A stretch of 40,962 nucleotides of DNA. Source: Planctomycetia bacterium. Lineage in GTDB: Bacteria; Planctomycetota; Planctomycetia; Gemmatales; Gemmataceae. The DNA lies in contig SYHD01000104.1 in NCBI GenBank assembly GCA_005799265.1, positions 1-40,962 of the forward strand. Direction: 5' to 3'. The position numbers and the translations under genes were made by a program. Under the pieces are notes generated by a model, which was not told the DNA's origin, did not search any database, and was given only the letters and a program-made list of their open reading frames with translations. Below are positions 7,747-16,197 of this stretch, in pieces (the stretch's first letter is position 1; each line of letters starts with the position of its first letter).

Positions 7747-8295
7747 TCAGGCCGCACGGGCGACGCCGAGCTTGCGTGCTTCGGTCATGGCCTCGCGAAT
7801 TCGCGCGAACGGCTCGCCGAAATCGAACGGGCCAAGCTTCTCGATTTGTTCGCGCATGGCTGGCACATCGTCGGGATAGCTGGGATGAGCGTAGAGACGC
7901 GATTGCACGACCAGGCCCGGCCACGGTTGATCGGCATCGACAATGTTGTACCACAGCCCGACCGGCATGCCTACGTGGAGGCGAACCTCCAGCGAGCGCG
8001 GGTTATCCACGAACAGCCATTGCGCCGGCGTCGCGGTTTTTTCGATGAGCGTCTTGCCGATGACTTCACCGCACAGGTAGGCGTGCAGCGTTTCGCCGTA
8101 AAGGATCTGCTGAACCTTGTTCGGCTGCACCGCGCTCGACATGCGGAACTCGAGTGGTCGGCCCCAGGTGTTGGTGACCAGGTAGCCTCCCGTCCAGGCG
8201 CCGCCGGCGTCGCGGAACACGGAAAGAAAGCCCAGTAGAGACACGGAGGTAGGCTCGATGGAGGCCAAGCGGTGTCCTCTTGGGTGGTTCTTCAT
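7747..8295 (-). CDS. Hypothetical protein
   Basis: About 182 aa, family not recognised. It is a soluble protein without a signal peptide or cysteines in motifs. Segments such as GGYLVTNTWGRPLEFRMSS and VQPNKVQQILYG look like conserved core strands, and WFxD-like aromatic stretches (PVGLWYNIVDADQPWPG) follow. The C-terminus (FGEPFARIREAMTEARKLGV) is helical. The ATG at 8295 is used; a GTG at 8319 would add eight residues and cannot be excluded. The next gene upstream, sulfite reductase, is divergent. Confidence 0.6.
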   Translation of the reverse strand: MKNHPRGHRLASIEPTSVSLLGFLSVFRDAGGAWTGGYLVTNTWGRPLEFRMSSAVQPNKVQQILYGETLHAYLCGEVIGKTLIEKTATPAQWLFVDNPRSLEVRLHVGMPVGLWYNIVDADQPWPGLVVQSRLYAHPSYPDDVPAMREQIEKLGPFDFGEPFARIREAMTEARKLGVARAA

Positions 8296-8566
8296 GGCGA
8301 GGCTTACATCAACGATCACGAGGCGTTGCCCTGTTAGCTTCGTCTCACGGCGGACGTCACTTTACCCGGATTGCCGATATCCACGGCCGACACCGATGAT
8401 CATCGCTCGCAGCAATCCGCAGCACTGCGTTGCTGCGAACAACCGCCTCAAATCGCCCAATCGTTCGAGGCGTGCATGCGGCTGAAATCTCCCGTAGCTT
8501 TTTTGGTAGACTCTCCCTAAATTGACAAGAATTGGACCAACACCGCCCGCGTTGAAAGCGATACCC

Positions 8567-10273
8567 ATGTCGAGCGAGCCGAATGCGACGGAAAATCCGG
8601 CCCCCAAACGGTCCCCGGTCGAAGCGATCAAGGAATCTAGCCTCCAGCTGCGCGGCACACTGGCCGACGAGTTGGCTCACGACGTGGATCACTTCAACGA
8701 TCAAAGCAAACAACTGATCAAGTTCCATGGAACCTATCAGCAAGACAATCGCGACGCGCGCAAAGAGAGCCAGCGCAAGCCCGGCAGCAAGGCGTTCATC
8801 TTCATGGTCCGCTGCAAGATCCCCGGCGGCAAAGTCACGGCGGCGCAATATCTCGAAATCGATCGCCTCGCCGAAGCATACGCCAACAGCACCCTGCGCA
8901 TCACCTCGCGTCAGGGCTTTCAACTCCACGGCGTGCTGAAGGACAACCTGAAGCGAACCATCAAGGAAATCAACGACAGCCTGCTGACCACGCTCGGCGC
9001 CTGCGGCGACGTGTCGCGCAACGTGATGGCGCCTCCCGCGCCGCTGGCCACGCCCGTCCATCAGGAGTTGCAACGCCAGGCGGACCTACTCGCAGCGCAC
9101 TTTACGCCGCGTTCGCGGGCTTATCACGAAATCTGGCTGAACGGCAAATCCATACCGACCGGCACGCCGGAACTCGTCGATGAGCCTATCTATGGAAAGG
9201 TCTACCTGCCGCGTAAGTTCAAGGCCGCCTTCGCGCTCCCCGACGACAACTCGACGGATATCTACGCGCAGTGCCTTGGCTATCTCGCCGACGTTAAGGA
9301 CGGCGCCATCGTCGGCTACAACCTCCACGCCGGCGGCGGCATGGGCATGACGCACGGCAACGTCAACACCTTTCCGTGCATCGCCCAGGCCATTTGTTAC
9401 ATCACGCCCGACCAGGTTATCGCAGCGGGCGAAGCGGTCATCAAGCTTTTTCGCGACCACGGCAATCGCGGCGACCGCAAACGCGCTCGCCTCAAGTACG
9501 TCCTGCACGATTGGGGTATCGATAAATTTCGCGCGACGCTGCAAACCTATTTGCCGTTCCCACTCGTCCCGCCCAAGGACATTCCCGTCACCGGCTTTCC
9601 GCTGCGCCTGGGCTGGCACGAGCAAGGCGACGGGAAATATTTCTACGGCATCTCCGTCGAGAATGGCCGCATCAAGGACGACGGCGATCTCCGCCTGCGC
9701 ACGGCGCTGCGCAAGCTGGTCGAAAAACTCCAGCCAACCATTTGCCTGACGCCGATGCAGGACATCCTCCTGTGCGATTTGCCGAAGGCCGCCAAACCGC
9801 TCATCAATCGCCTCCTCACCGTGTACGGCATCGCCAAGCCGGAACGCATCTCGCTCGTGCAGCAACACAGCATGGCGTGCCCGGCCATTCCGACGTGCGG
9901 CCTCGCGCTCTCCGAGGCGGAACGCGCTCTGCCTGGCGTCATCGATCAACTTGAGGACGAACTCCGGCAACTCGGCCTGCAAAACGAAAAGATCAGCAGT
10001 CGCATGACCGGCTGCCCCAACGGCTGCGTGCGCCCCTATCAGAGCGACATCGGCATCGTCGGCCGCTCCGGTGACAAATACACCGTCTTCGTCGGCGGCA
10101 ACCTGGTCGGCTCGCGGCTGAACTTCATCCTCAAAGACCTCGTGCCGCTCGATCAGATCGTCCCGATCCTATTGCGCGTGTTGGAGCCGTACAAGAAGGA
10201 TCGCCAGCCGGACGAAGGTTTCGGCGATTACTGCCAGCGCGTCGGCGCCGAAAAAATTTGCGCGCTTGTCTAG
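8567..10273 (+). CDS. cysI: Assimilatory sulfite reductase, siroheme/[4Fe-4S] hemoprotein
   Basis: 568 aa, matching the usual length of CysI (about 570). It reduces sulfite to sulfide with six electrons for cysteine synthesis. The siroheme-[4Fe-4S] cysteines are at C438, C444 (MACPAIPTCGLA), C483 and C487 (TGCPNGCVRPY), spaced CX5C-X38-CX3C exactly as in Escherichia coli CysI. The N-terminal half carries RITSRQGFQLHGV and LGACGDVSRNVMAPPAP, the siroheme-side arginine/lysine region of the family. The ATG at 8567 is chosen over an upstream TTG. No flavoprotein (CysJ) or PAPS reductase is next to it, so the electron donor (NADPH flavoprotein or ferredoxin) is undecided. Confidence 0.93.
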   Translation: MSSEPNATENPAPKRSPVEAIKESSLQLRGTLADELAHDVDHFNDQSKQLIKFHGTYQQDNRDARKESQRKPGSKAFIFMVRCKIPGGKVTAAQYLEIDRLAEAYANSTLRITSRQGFQLHGVLKDNLKRTIKEINDSLLTTLGACGDVSRNVMAPPAPLATPVHQELQRQADLLAAHFTPRSRAYHEIWLNGKSIPTGTPELVDEPIYGKVYLPRKFKAAFALPDDNSTDIYAQCLGYLADVKDGAIVGYNLHAGGGMGMTHGNVNTFPCIAQAICYITPDQVIAAGEAVIKLFRDHGNRGDRKRARLKYVLHDWGIDKFRATLQTYLPFPLVPPKDIPVTGFPLRLGWHEQGDGKYFYGISVENGRIKDDGDLRLRTALRKLVEKLQPTICLTPMQDILLCDLPKAAKPLINRLLTVYGIAKPERISLVQQHSMACPAIPTCGLALSEAERALPGVIDQLEDELRQLGLQNEKISSRMTGCPNGCVRPYQSDIGIVGRSGDKYTVFVGGNLVGSRLNFILKDLVPLDQIVPILLRVLEPYKKDRQPDEGFGDYCQRVGAEKICALV

Positions 10274-10280
10274 CCGCTTG

Positions 10281-10319
10281 CGTCTTGGCGTTCGCGTGGC
10301 CCGATGCGAACGCTAAACG
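10281..10319. repeat. Inverted repeat upstream of the PVC-type dehydrogenase
   Basis: cgtcttggcgttcgc (10281-10295) faces tgcgaacgctaaacg (10305-10319). The right arm is identical to the right arm of the repeat at 19424-19490, so the two are copies of one dispersed element. It lies between the cysI stop and the dehydrogenase start. Confidence 0.6.
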
Positions 10320-10348
10320 AAGACTTGGATTTCGCCTACAATGCGACC

Positions 10349-13321
10349 ATGCGATCCGTCATGGTCTGTTCCTTGTTTCTTCTTGGCGCTCCCGCCCATC
10401 TTCATGGACAATCGGCCCCGGGCCTCAGAATCCCGCCCGGCTTTGAAGTCGTCGAATTCGCCGATGCCAAGCTCACCAACGATATCCATTGCCTGACCAT
10501 CGACCCCAAGGGTCGCATTGTCGTCGCGGGGCGCGGCTACATCCGCATCCTCATCGATGACGACGGCAACGGTAAAGCGGATCGCGCTCTCGACTTCGCC
10601 TCAACTCCCAAGGACGGTGCGATGGGCCTCCTCTGGGAAGGCGACTCTCTCTACGCCATGGGCGACGGCGGGTTACGGCGCTTCACGTCCAAGACCGGCG
10701 ATAAGGCCGACGGACCGGCAACACTTATCCGCGCCATGAAGACGGGCGGCGAACACGCTGCCCACGCCATCCGCCGCGGGCCCGACGGCTGGCTCTACGT
10801 CCTGTGCGGCAACAACACCGGCATCGACAAGACCTACGCGGATTTGCCTACGTCACCGATCAAGGAGCCGACCGCGGGCTGCGTGGTGCGTTTGCAACCG
10901 GACCTCAAGAAGTGTGAGATCGTCGCCCACGGTTTTCGCAATCCGTACGACATGGACTTCAACCTCGACGGCGAGCTCTTCACCTTCGACTCCGACAACG
11001 AACGCTGCGTCAGCCTGCCGTGGTACGAGCACACGCGCTTCTATCACGTGATCGAAGGCCGGCACTACGGCTGGCTCAATCCGCAGCACGCCTCGTTTTG
11101 GCGACGCCCGCCATACTTCTGTGATGTCGTCGCCCCGATCGCCACGCTCGGCCGCGGCTCGCCGACCGGTGCCGCCTGCTATCGGCACAACCAGTTCCCG
11201 CCGGAATATCACGGCGGCTTTTTTCTGTGCGACTGGACCTTCGGCAAGATCCACTTCGTCAAGCTCGAACGCAAGGGCGCCAGTTACACCGCGACATCGA
11301 GCGTCTTTCTCGAAGCGCAAGGCGACAACGGGTTCGCCCCGAGCGCGTGTGCCGTCGAGCCGAAGACCGGCGATCTTTACGTCGCCATCGGCGGCCGCGG
11401 CACACGCGGCGCCGTCTATCGCATTCGGCACATCGAGCGGTTCAAAACGCTGAAGAACGAGTTGGGCCCGCTCAAGATGGCGACGCGCTCGCTAGATTGG
11501 AATGACGTCACGCGCAAGGAATATGAAGCGAAGCTCCCCTCCACGTCGGCCGCCGATCATCTGCGGGCCTTACAGATTGCCCGCCGGCAAGGATCGTTTC
11601 TCACGGAACCCGACGTTGCGAGCCCGTTCGGAACACGCCATTATTTCGACGATCTGTGCGTCCGTCAGGCCTATGCGGATCTCATGGACGACCTCTTTCG
11701 CGTCGCGCCGCCTCGCTATGTCGAAGCGCTCAAGATCGTGCTCAAGAACAACGTCCAGTTATCGCAGACCATGAGCTTCGGCCTCGGCATGCTGCCTCAC
11801 GATCGAACGGTCACGCTCGAACGCGGACTCTTCATGCTCAATCGAAGCAAAGTTGCGGTCCGGCGTCTCGAAGGCGTTCGCCTCATTCAGCTCGGCCTCG
11901 GCGATGTCGGCGCGCGAAAATCGCTCGGCACGCTCTGGGAAGGCTATTCGCCGCGCCTCGACATCACCGATACCGCGACTGCGAAAAAGCTGGCGCCGCT
12001 GTTCCCCAGCGGCGACGACAACCTCGACCGCGAACTCGCCCGCACCCTCGGCATGCTCGGCCAGGGAGACGCCGACTTGCGCAGGCGTATCCTCGCGAAA
12101 TGCACGGCCGTCTCCGACCCGATCGACGACATCCACTACCTCGCCTGCTTCACCCGCATCGCCGGCAAACGTGATGACAAGGAAGCCGCTCGCGTCGCCG
12201 ACACGTTGCTTGGGCTTGATCGAAAAATTGCCGCGCGCAAACTGAATCGCGACTCGAACTGGCCCTTGCGCGTGCGCGAACTCTATGCCGGCCTCGCGGA
12301 ACAGGACGCGTCGTTGCATCAACGGATGGTCGAGCATCCGGACTTCGGCCGTCCCGATCATGCGCTATTCGCCAACACCGACGGGTTCGCGAAAGAGAAA
12401 GCGGCGGCAATATTCTTGCAGCGTTGGCAGCGCGACATGGGCTATGCGCTCACGGGCGACATCGTGCAGCTATTGGAGAAACTGCCGCCAGAGGACGTGC
12501 TGCCGATCGTACGTCAACGCTGGGGCGCGATCGGACATGCGGATGCATTCCTGCCGCTACTGGCCAAGATGCCGGTGACAGGTGACCGCGGCAAGTTCAT
12601 CGCGGGTTTGAACTCGCCGCAAGCGTCGGTGCTCGATGCGTGCGTGTCGGGCCTGACGAAGCTCGGCGTGAATTCGGACGCCGACGAATCGTTCGCGCTG
12701 ATTCGGGCATTGCAGCGCACGACGGACAAACAATCTGCGCTGCGCAAGACGCTCGCAGTTCGCCTGGAGAAAACCACGGGGCAGACGTTTGGCGTCGACA
12801 GCAACCCCTGGATCGTCTGGCTCCAAAAGCAGCATCCCGCGCTTGGGCAACGACTCGCGAATCCCGACGGCGTCGATGTCGGCAAGTGGAGCCGACGTCT
12901 CGAAAAGATCGACTGGAGCGCCGGCGATGCGTACGCGGGCAAAGCGGTCTACGTCAAAGCGAACTGCGTGCAATGTCACACCGGCGCGCAAGCGGTTGGC
13001 CCGGACCTCGTCGGCATCGCCAAGCGATTCGCACGCGCCGATCTGTTCACCGCGATCTTGCAGCCGTCGAAGGACGTGCCGGCGCGTTATCAACTGACGG
13101 TCGTCGAAACGAAGGAAGGCAAGACCTACGCCGGCGTGGTCATCTATGATGCGGTCGATAGTCTGATGTTGCAGAGCGGCGCAGGCACGACCGTACGCCT
13201 CGACGGCGCCAGCGTCCTCGGCCGTTATCCCAGCGCCCAATCGCTAATGCCAGCGGGCCTGCTCGATGCACTGAACGATCGCGAGATTGTCGATCTGTAC
13301 GCGTACCTTCGTGCCTTGTAG
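10349..13321 (+). CDS. PVC-type membrane-bound dehydrogenase with C-terminal cytochrome c
   Basis: 990 aa, exported (signal peptide MRSVMVCSLFLLGAPAHLHG). Residues about 30-370 form a sorbosone/PQQ-dehydrogenase-like beta-propeller (PPGFEVVEFADA, DDDGNGKADRA, GEHAAHAIRRGPDGWLY, HGFRNPYDMDFN). A long middle region appears helical and repeat-like (HEAT-type). The C-terminal 130 residues carry heme c CVQCH (873-877) followed by GPDLVGIAKRF, LFTAILQPSKDV and a terminal REIVDLYAYLRAL, the classic planctomycete/verrucomicrobial domain. It probably oxidises a carbohydrate-type substrate in the periplasm; the substrate is unknown. The ATG at 10349 is used because it gives the signal peptide; the frame upstream runs through a repeat. 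The TAG stop is embedded in a hairpin (13318-13344). Confidence 0.9.
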   Translation: MRSVMVCSLFLLGAPAHLHGQSAPGLRIPPGFEVVEFADAKLTNDIHCLTIDPKGRIVVAGRGYIRILIDDDGNGKADRALDFASTPKDGAMGLLWEGDSLYAMGDGGLRRFTSKTGDKADGPATLIRAMKTGGEHAAHAIRRGPDGWLYVLCGNNTGIDKTYADLPTSPIKEPTAGCVVRLQPDLKKCEIVAHGFRNPYDMDFNLDGELFTFDSDNERCVSLPWYEHTRFYHVIEGRHYGWLNPQHASFWRRPPYFCDVVAPIATLGRGSPTGAACYRHNQFPPEYHGGFFLCDWTFGKIHFVKLERKGASYTATSSVFLEAQGDNGFAPSACAVEPKTGDLYVAIGGRGTRGAVYRIRHIERFKTLKNELGPLKMATRSLDWNDVTRKEYEAKLPSTSAADHLRALQIARRQGSFLTEPDVASPFGTRHYFDDLCVRQAYADLMDDLFRVAPPRYVEALKIVLKNNVQLSQTMSFGLGMLPHDRTVTLERGLFMLNRSKVAVRRLEGVRLIQLGLGDVGARKSLGTLWEGYSPRLDITDTATAKKLAPLFPSGDDNLDRELARTLGMLGQGDADLRRRILAKCTAVSDPIDDIHYLACFTRIAGKRDDKEAARVADTLLGLDRKIAARKLNRDSNWPLRVRELYAGLAEQDASLHQRMVEHPDFGRPDHALFANTDGFAKEKAAAIFLQRWQRDMGYALTGDIVQLLEKLPPEDVLPIVRQRWGAIGHADAFLPLLAKMPVTGDRGKFIAGLNSPQASVLDACVSGLTKLGVNSDADESFALIRALQRTTDKQSALRKTLAVRLEKTTGQTFGVDSNPWIVWLQKQHPALGQRLANPDGVDVGKWSRRLEKIDWSAGDAYAGKAVYVKANCVQCHTGAQAVGPDLVGIAKRFARADLFTAILQPSKDVPARYQLTVVETKEGKTYAGVVIYDAVDSLMLQSGAGTTVRLDGASVLGRYPSAQSLMPAGLLDALNDREIVDLYAYLRAL

Positions 13322-13344
13322 GGTGCGTCGTAGACGCGCCCTAC
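13318..13344. repeat. Hairpin overlapping the dehydrogenase stop codon
   Basis: Arms gtagggtgcgtc (13318-13329) and gacgcgccctac (13333-13344), one G-T mismatch, 3-nt loop. The TAG stop at 13319-13321 is inside the left arm. No T-run follows, and the next gene starts 17 nt later, so it is unlikely to be a simple terminator. Confidence 0.75.
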
Positions 13345-13361
13345 GGATTCGGGAAATAGCC

Positions 13362-14021
13362 ATGAAACACTCCATCCTTGTACTCCTGTGTGCATTCATT
13401 CCCTTCGGCGCGGCCGGCGAGAAAAAATTGCCGCTCGTCTTCGCGGACGATTTCGAGAAAGGGGCCGACCGCTGGCAGCCCAGCGATCCTGCGGCCTGGA
13501 AAATCGTCAAGACTGACAAGGGCCAGCGGTACAATCAGTTCCAGTTGAGCAAGATCAAAACGCCGTTCCGCAGTCCGTTCAATTTTTCGCTCGTCAAAGA
13601 CTTAATGGTGACTGACTTCATCTTCGAGGCCAAGGCGCTCTCAACCGGCAAGGACGGCGCTCATCGCGACATGTGCGTCTTCTTCGGCTACCAGGATCCC
13701 GCCCATTTCTATTACGTCCACATGGCCAAGGCGACCGATGATCGCGCCAACCAGATCTTCATCGTCAACGGCGCCGATCGCGTCAAAATCTCGACCAAGA
13801 CGACGAAGGGGACCGCCTGGGACGATCAATGGCATCACATCAAGATCGTGCGCAAGGTCGGCGACGGCGCGATCGAAATCTACTGGGACGACATGAAGAC
13901 TCCGATCATGATCGCGACCGACAAGACATTCACGTGGGGCCAAGTCGGCATCGGCTCCTTCGACGATTCTGGGCACTGGGATGACGTGAAAGTTTACGGC
14001 AATCGCTACGAGAAGAAATGA
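13362..14021 (+). CDS. Secreted concanavalin-like (DUF1080/LamG-type) protein
   Basis: 219 aa with a signal peptide (MKHSILVLLCAFIPFGAAG). The pattern FADDFEKGADRWQPSDPAAW, then VTDFIFEAKALS, MCVFFGYQDPAHFYYVHMA, WHHIKIVRKVGDGAIEIYWD and GIGSFDDSGHWDDVKVYG is that of a beta-sandwich of the 3-keto-disaccharide hydrolase/LamG type common in planctomycetes. It lacks anything I could name as a catalytic site. It lies 40 nt after the dehydrogenase gene and is probably co-transcribed, which would fit a shared role in extracellular carbohydrate use (inference). Start ATG at 13362. Confidence 0.75.
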   Translation: MKHSILVLLCAFIPFGAAGEKKLPLVFADDFEKGADRWQPSDPAAWKIVKTDKGQRYNQFQLSKIKTPFRSPFNFSLVKDLMVTDFIFEAKALSTGKDGAHRDMCVFFGYQDPAHFYYVHMAKATDDRANQIFIVNGADRVKISTKTTKGTAWDDQWHHIKIVRKVGDGAIEIYWDDMKTPIMIATDKTFTWGQVGIGSFDDSGHWDDVKVYGNRYEKK

Positions 14022-14103
14022 ACCACGGGGGACACGGGGACCACGGGGGAATTCCATTGTCGAGTCTCCGTCGTCCCCGTGTCCCCCGTGTTCCCTGTGG
14101 TTC
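14020..14103. repeat. Inverted repeat built from tandem ccacggggga units
   Basis: The left arm (14020-14051) contains three variants of ccacggggga. The right arm (14072-14103) contains the reverse complements with a few mismatches. The loop is about 20 nt. It starts inside the stop codon of the preceding gene and ends 6 nt before the arsM ATG, so it occupies the whole intergenic region. Confidence 0.8.
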
Positions 14104-14109
14104 AATCGC

Positions 14110-15078
14110 ATGTCAACCTACTTGCAAACCGTCGAGACCGTCTACGAGCAGGCCGCGCGTGCGCCCGAGGCGAATCTGTGCTGTACGCAGTCGCCGGTCT
14201 GGCGTTTGCCCGACTTGCACGTGCCGCCCATCATGCTGGCGATGAACTATGGTTGCGGCTCGACAATCAATCCGCGCGATCTGAAACCAGACGACACCGT
14301 CCTTTATGTCGGCGTCGGCGGTGGGCTCGAGGCGTTGCAGTTCGCGTACTGCACGCGTCGGCCCGGCAGCGTCATCGCGGTCGATCCCGTCGCCGCCATG
14401 CGCGAAAAAGCCGCCGAGAATTTCCGTGAAGCATTGAAGCTCAATCCGTGGCTGAGGCCAGACTTCGTGCGCATCCTCGATGGCAATGCGCTCAAACTGC
14501 CGGTCGAATCGAATCGCGTGAGCGTGGCGGCGCAGAATTGTCTGTTCAACGTCTTCATGCGCGACGACCTCGACCGCGCCCTCGCCGAGGTGATTCGCGT
14601 GCTGCGGCCCGGCGGATTCTTTGCGACATCCGATCCGATCACGCCGATGTCGTTGCCCGACGCCTTCCGCGCCGACGAAATCGCGCGGGCGCGTTGCCTG
14701 TCGGGCTGCCAGACGTTCGACGATTATCTCGCAGCAATAGTCAACGTAGGTTTTGGCCGCGTCGAGGTGCGGGCACGCTTCCCTTATCGGCTCGTAACGC
14801 CTGCGGAATATCCGAGTTTGTCCGAGGCGGTGTTGCTGGAGAGCGTCGAGATCGTGGCCTACAAAGTACCGGACAGCTTCGACGGACCTGCGATCTTCAC
14901 CGGGCGCACGGCGATCTACCGCGGGCCGCACGAGACCCATACGGACGCCTCGGGAACGATCCTACCGCGCGGCATTCCCGTCGCGGTATCGGATGCGGCG
15001 GCGGCGCGGCTGGCGGGTGATCCGCGCATGCTCGTCACGGCGGCGACGTTTCACGCGACCGGTGGCGGGTGCTGTTGA
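14110..15078 (+). CDS. arsM: Arsenite methyltransferase ArsM (arsenosugar-type)
   Basis: 322-aa SAM-dependent methyltransferase that would methylate trivalent arsenic in the cytosol. The N-terminus YEQAARAPEANLCCTQSPVW and NYGCGSTINPRDL, the SAM motif LYVGVGGGLEALQFA (residues 65-79), DPVAAM, AQNCLFNVF and the C-terminal GGGCC match the arsenosugar-pathway ArsM group known from cyanobacteria. Cysteines at 24-25, 49, 144, 196, 200 and the terminal CC could bind As(III). In that group the gene usually neighbours the radical SAM gene arsS; no arsS, arsR or arsB is visible here. The hairpin at 14020-14103 abuts the start. Confidence 0.85.
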   Translation: MSTYLQTVETVYEQAARAPEANLCCTQSPVWRLPDLHVPPIMLAMNYGCGSTINPRDLKPDDTVLYVGVGGGLEALQFAYCTRRPGSVIAVDPVAAMREKAAENFREALKLNPWLRPDFVRILDGNALKLPVESNRVSVAAQNCLFNVFMRDDLDRALAEVIRVLRPGGFFATSDPITPMSLPDAFRADEIARARCLSGCQTFDDYLAAIVNVGFGRVEVRARFPYRLVTPAEYPSLSEAVLLESVEIVAYKVPDSFDGPAIFTGRTAIYRGPHETHTDASGTILPRGIPVAVSDAAAARLAGDPRMLVTAATFHATGGGCC

Positions 15079-15082
15079 TCGC

Positions 15083-15997
15083 TCACCCCGCGGCCTGGCA
15101 GAATTCGCGCATGATACGTGCGTATCTCGGCACGGCGATTTTCGCGTCCTCGGCCGCTTCATACTCAAGCACCACGGAGCCGCGATAGTTGACGTTGCGC
15201 AGCATCTGGAATTTGCGTTTGAAATCCGATTCCTCCGGCTTCATGCCGGCGCGCGTGATCTCGGTCTTCATCTGCACGACGACCGCGTAGGGCGCCAATC
15301 GTTCCAGGTCGGCGTAGGGATCCTTGGTGCGGAAGTTCCCCGTATCGAGATTGACCCCAAACCAGTCGCTCTTGATGGCACGCACCAGAGCGAGCATCTG
15401 CTCCGAGGTGCCAGTGATGCCACCGTGATTTTCGAGGGCGGCATAGACGCCAAACTGACCGGCGTGCTCGCACACCTCTTGGATCGCTTCGATGCACTGC
15501 CGGCGGGCGCGCTCCTCGGTATCCCCCTTCGCGACGGTGCCGCCGAAGATGCGCATGGTCTTGCCGCCCAGCCTGCTCGTGTGCTCGATCCAGCGTTTGG
15601 ATTTGTCGATTTCCTCTTTGAGGCGCGTGGCGTTGTTGACGCAATAGTCGCTGCGGATCGCCGTGCCGCTGATGTCGAGACCGAGCCGGGTCGCGCGGCC
15701 CTTGAGGTTGGCCAAATAGCGTGCTGACGTCTCGGCGAAGTAATACTCCGTCAGCTCGATGGCGTCGAACGGCATGGTAGCGGCGAGGTCGATGAAGCCG
15801 TCGAGCGTCATGGTCGGCGGTTTGCGGCGCAGATCGAGTGCTTGCCGAAAGCTATACGCCGCCAGGCCGAGCTTCATGAGCGGCCGTCCCTGCCGACGGA
15901 TCGGCTCGATGGCGGCGGCGGGCGCGGCCGCGACCCCCATGGCGCCCGCGGCGGCGAGCGAACCTAGCACGAACTTACGACGGTCGAATGGCGTCAT
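15083..15997 (-). CDS. Tat-exported sugar phosphate isomerase/epimerase (xylose isomerase-like TIM barrel)
   Basis: 304 aa. The N-terminus MTPFDRRKFVLGSLAAAGAM is a twin-arginine signal peptide. The mature part is an AP-endonuclease-2/xylose-isomerase-like barrel: KLGLAAYSFRQ at the first strand, FDAIELTEYYF, ALENHGG (metal ligand E), VNLDTGNF (ligand D), QMKTEI and VVLEYEA (last ligand E). Such exported barrels are abundant in planctomycetes and act on sugars or cyclitols, but the substrate is unknown. The ATG at 15997 is preferred to 16009 because gagg lies 5-7 nt upstream of it. It is convergent with arsM, the stops being only 4 nt apart. Confidence 0.82.
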   Translation of the reverse strand: MTPFDRRKFVLGSLAAAGAMGVAAAPAAAIEPIRRQGRPLMKLGLAAYSFRQALDLRRKPPTMTLDGFIDLAATMPFDAIELTEYYFAETSARYLANLKGRATRLGLDISGTAIRSDYCVNNATRLKEEIDKSKRWIEHTSRLGGKTMRIFGGTVAKGDTEERARRQCIEAIQEVCEHAGQFGVYAALENHGGITGTSEQMLALVRAIKSDWFGVNLDTGNFRTKDPYADLERLAPYAVVVQMKTEITRAGMKPEESDFKRKFQMLRNVNYRGSVVLEYEAAEDAKIAVPRYARIMREFCQAAG

Positions 15998-16068
15998 GTC
16001 GGTCCTCATTTTTACAAGTTACGGCGGTTTGTACCATGCCGTGTACGGGTCGTCGCGGCACTACCTAT

Positions 16069-16128
16069 TAACCAGAAATTCAGGATTTTCCCTCTTTCAC
16101 TTGCGGTGGATTTCTGGTTAGATATTAT
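16069..16128 (+). promoter_or_regulatory. Promoter-like pair with overlapping inverted repeat
   Basis: TTGCGG (16101-16106), 16-nt spacer, TATTAT (16123-16128), about 70 nt upstream of the PDZ-protein start. A perfect 11-bp inverted repeat, taaccagaaat (16069-16079) and atttctggtta (16110-16120), overlaps the spacer. This could be an operator or another palindromic element. The region is AT-rich relative to its surroundings. Confidence 0.4.
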
Positions 16129-16197
16129 GCCAGAGATCGTTCTATTACAAATGGTCCACGAGATTGTGTAATTCGATAGCCCCGTAGGAGTGTTGCC

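Noticed and set aside
14020..14103. Rho-independent terminator after the DUF1080-like gene
   Set aside because: Stem is imperfect and long, no T-run follows, and the arsM start is only 6 nt away.
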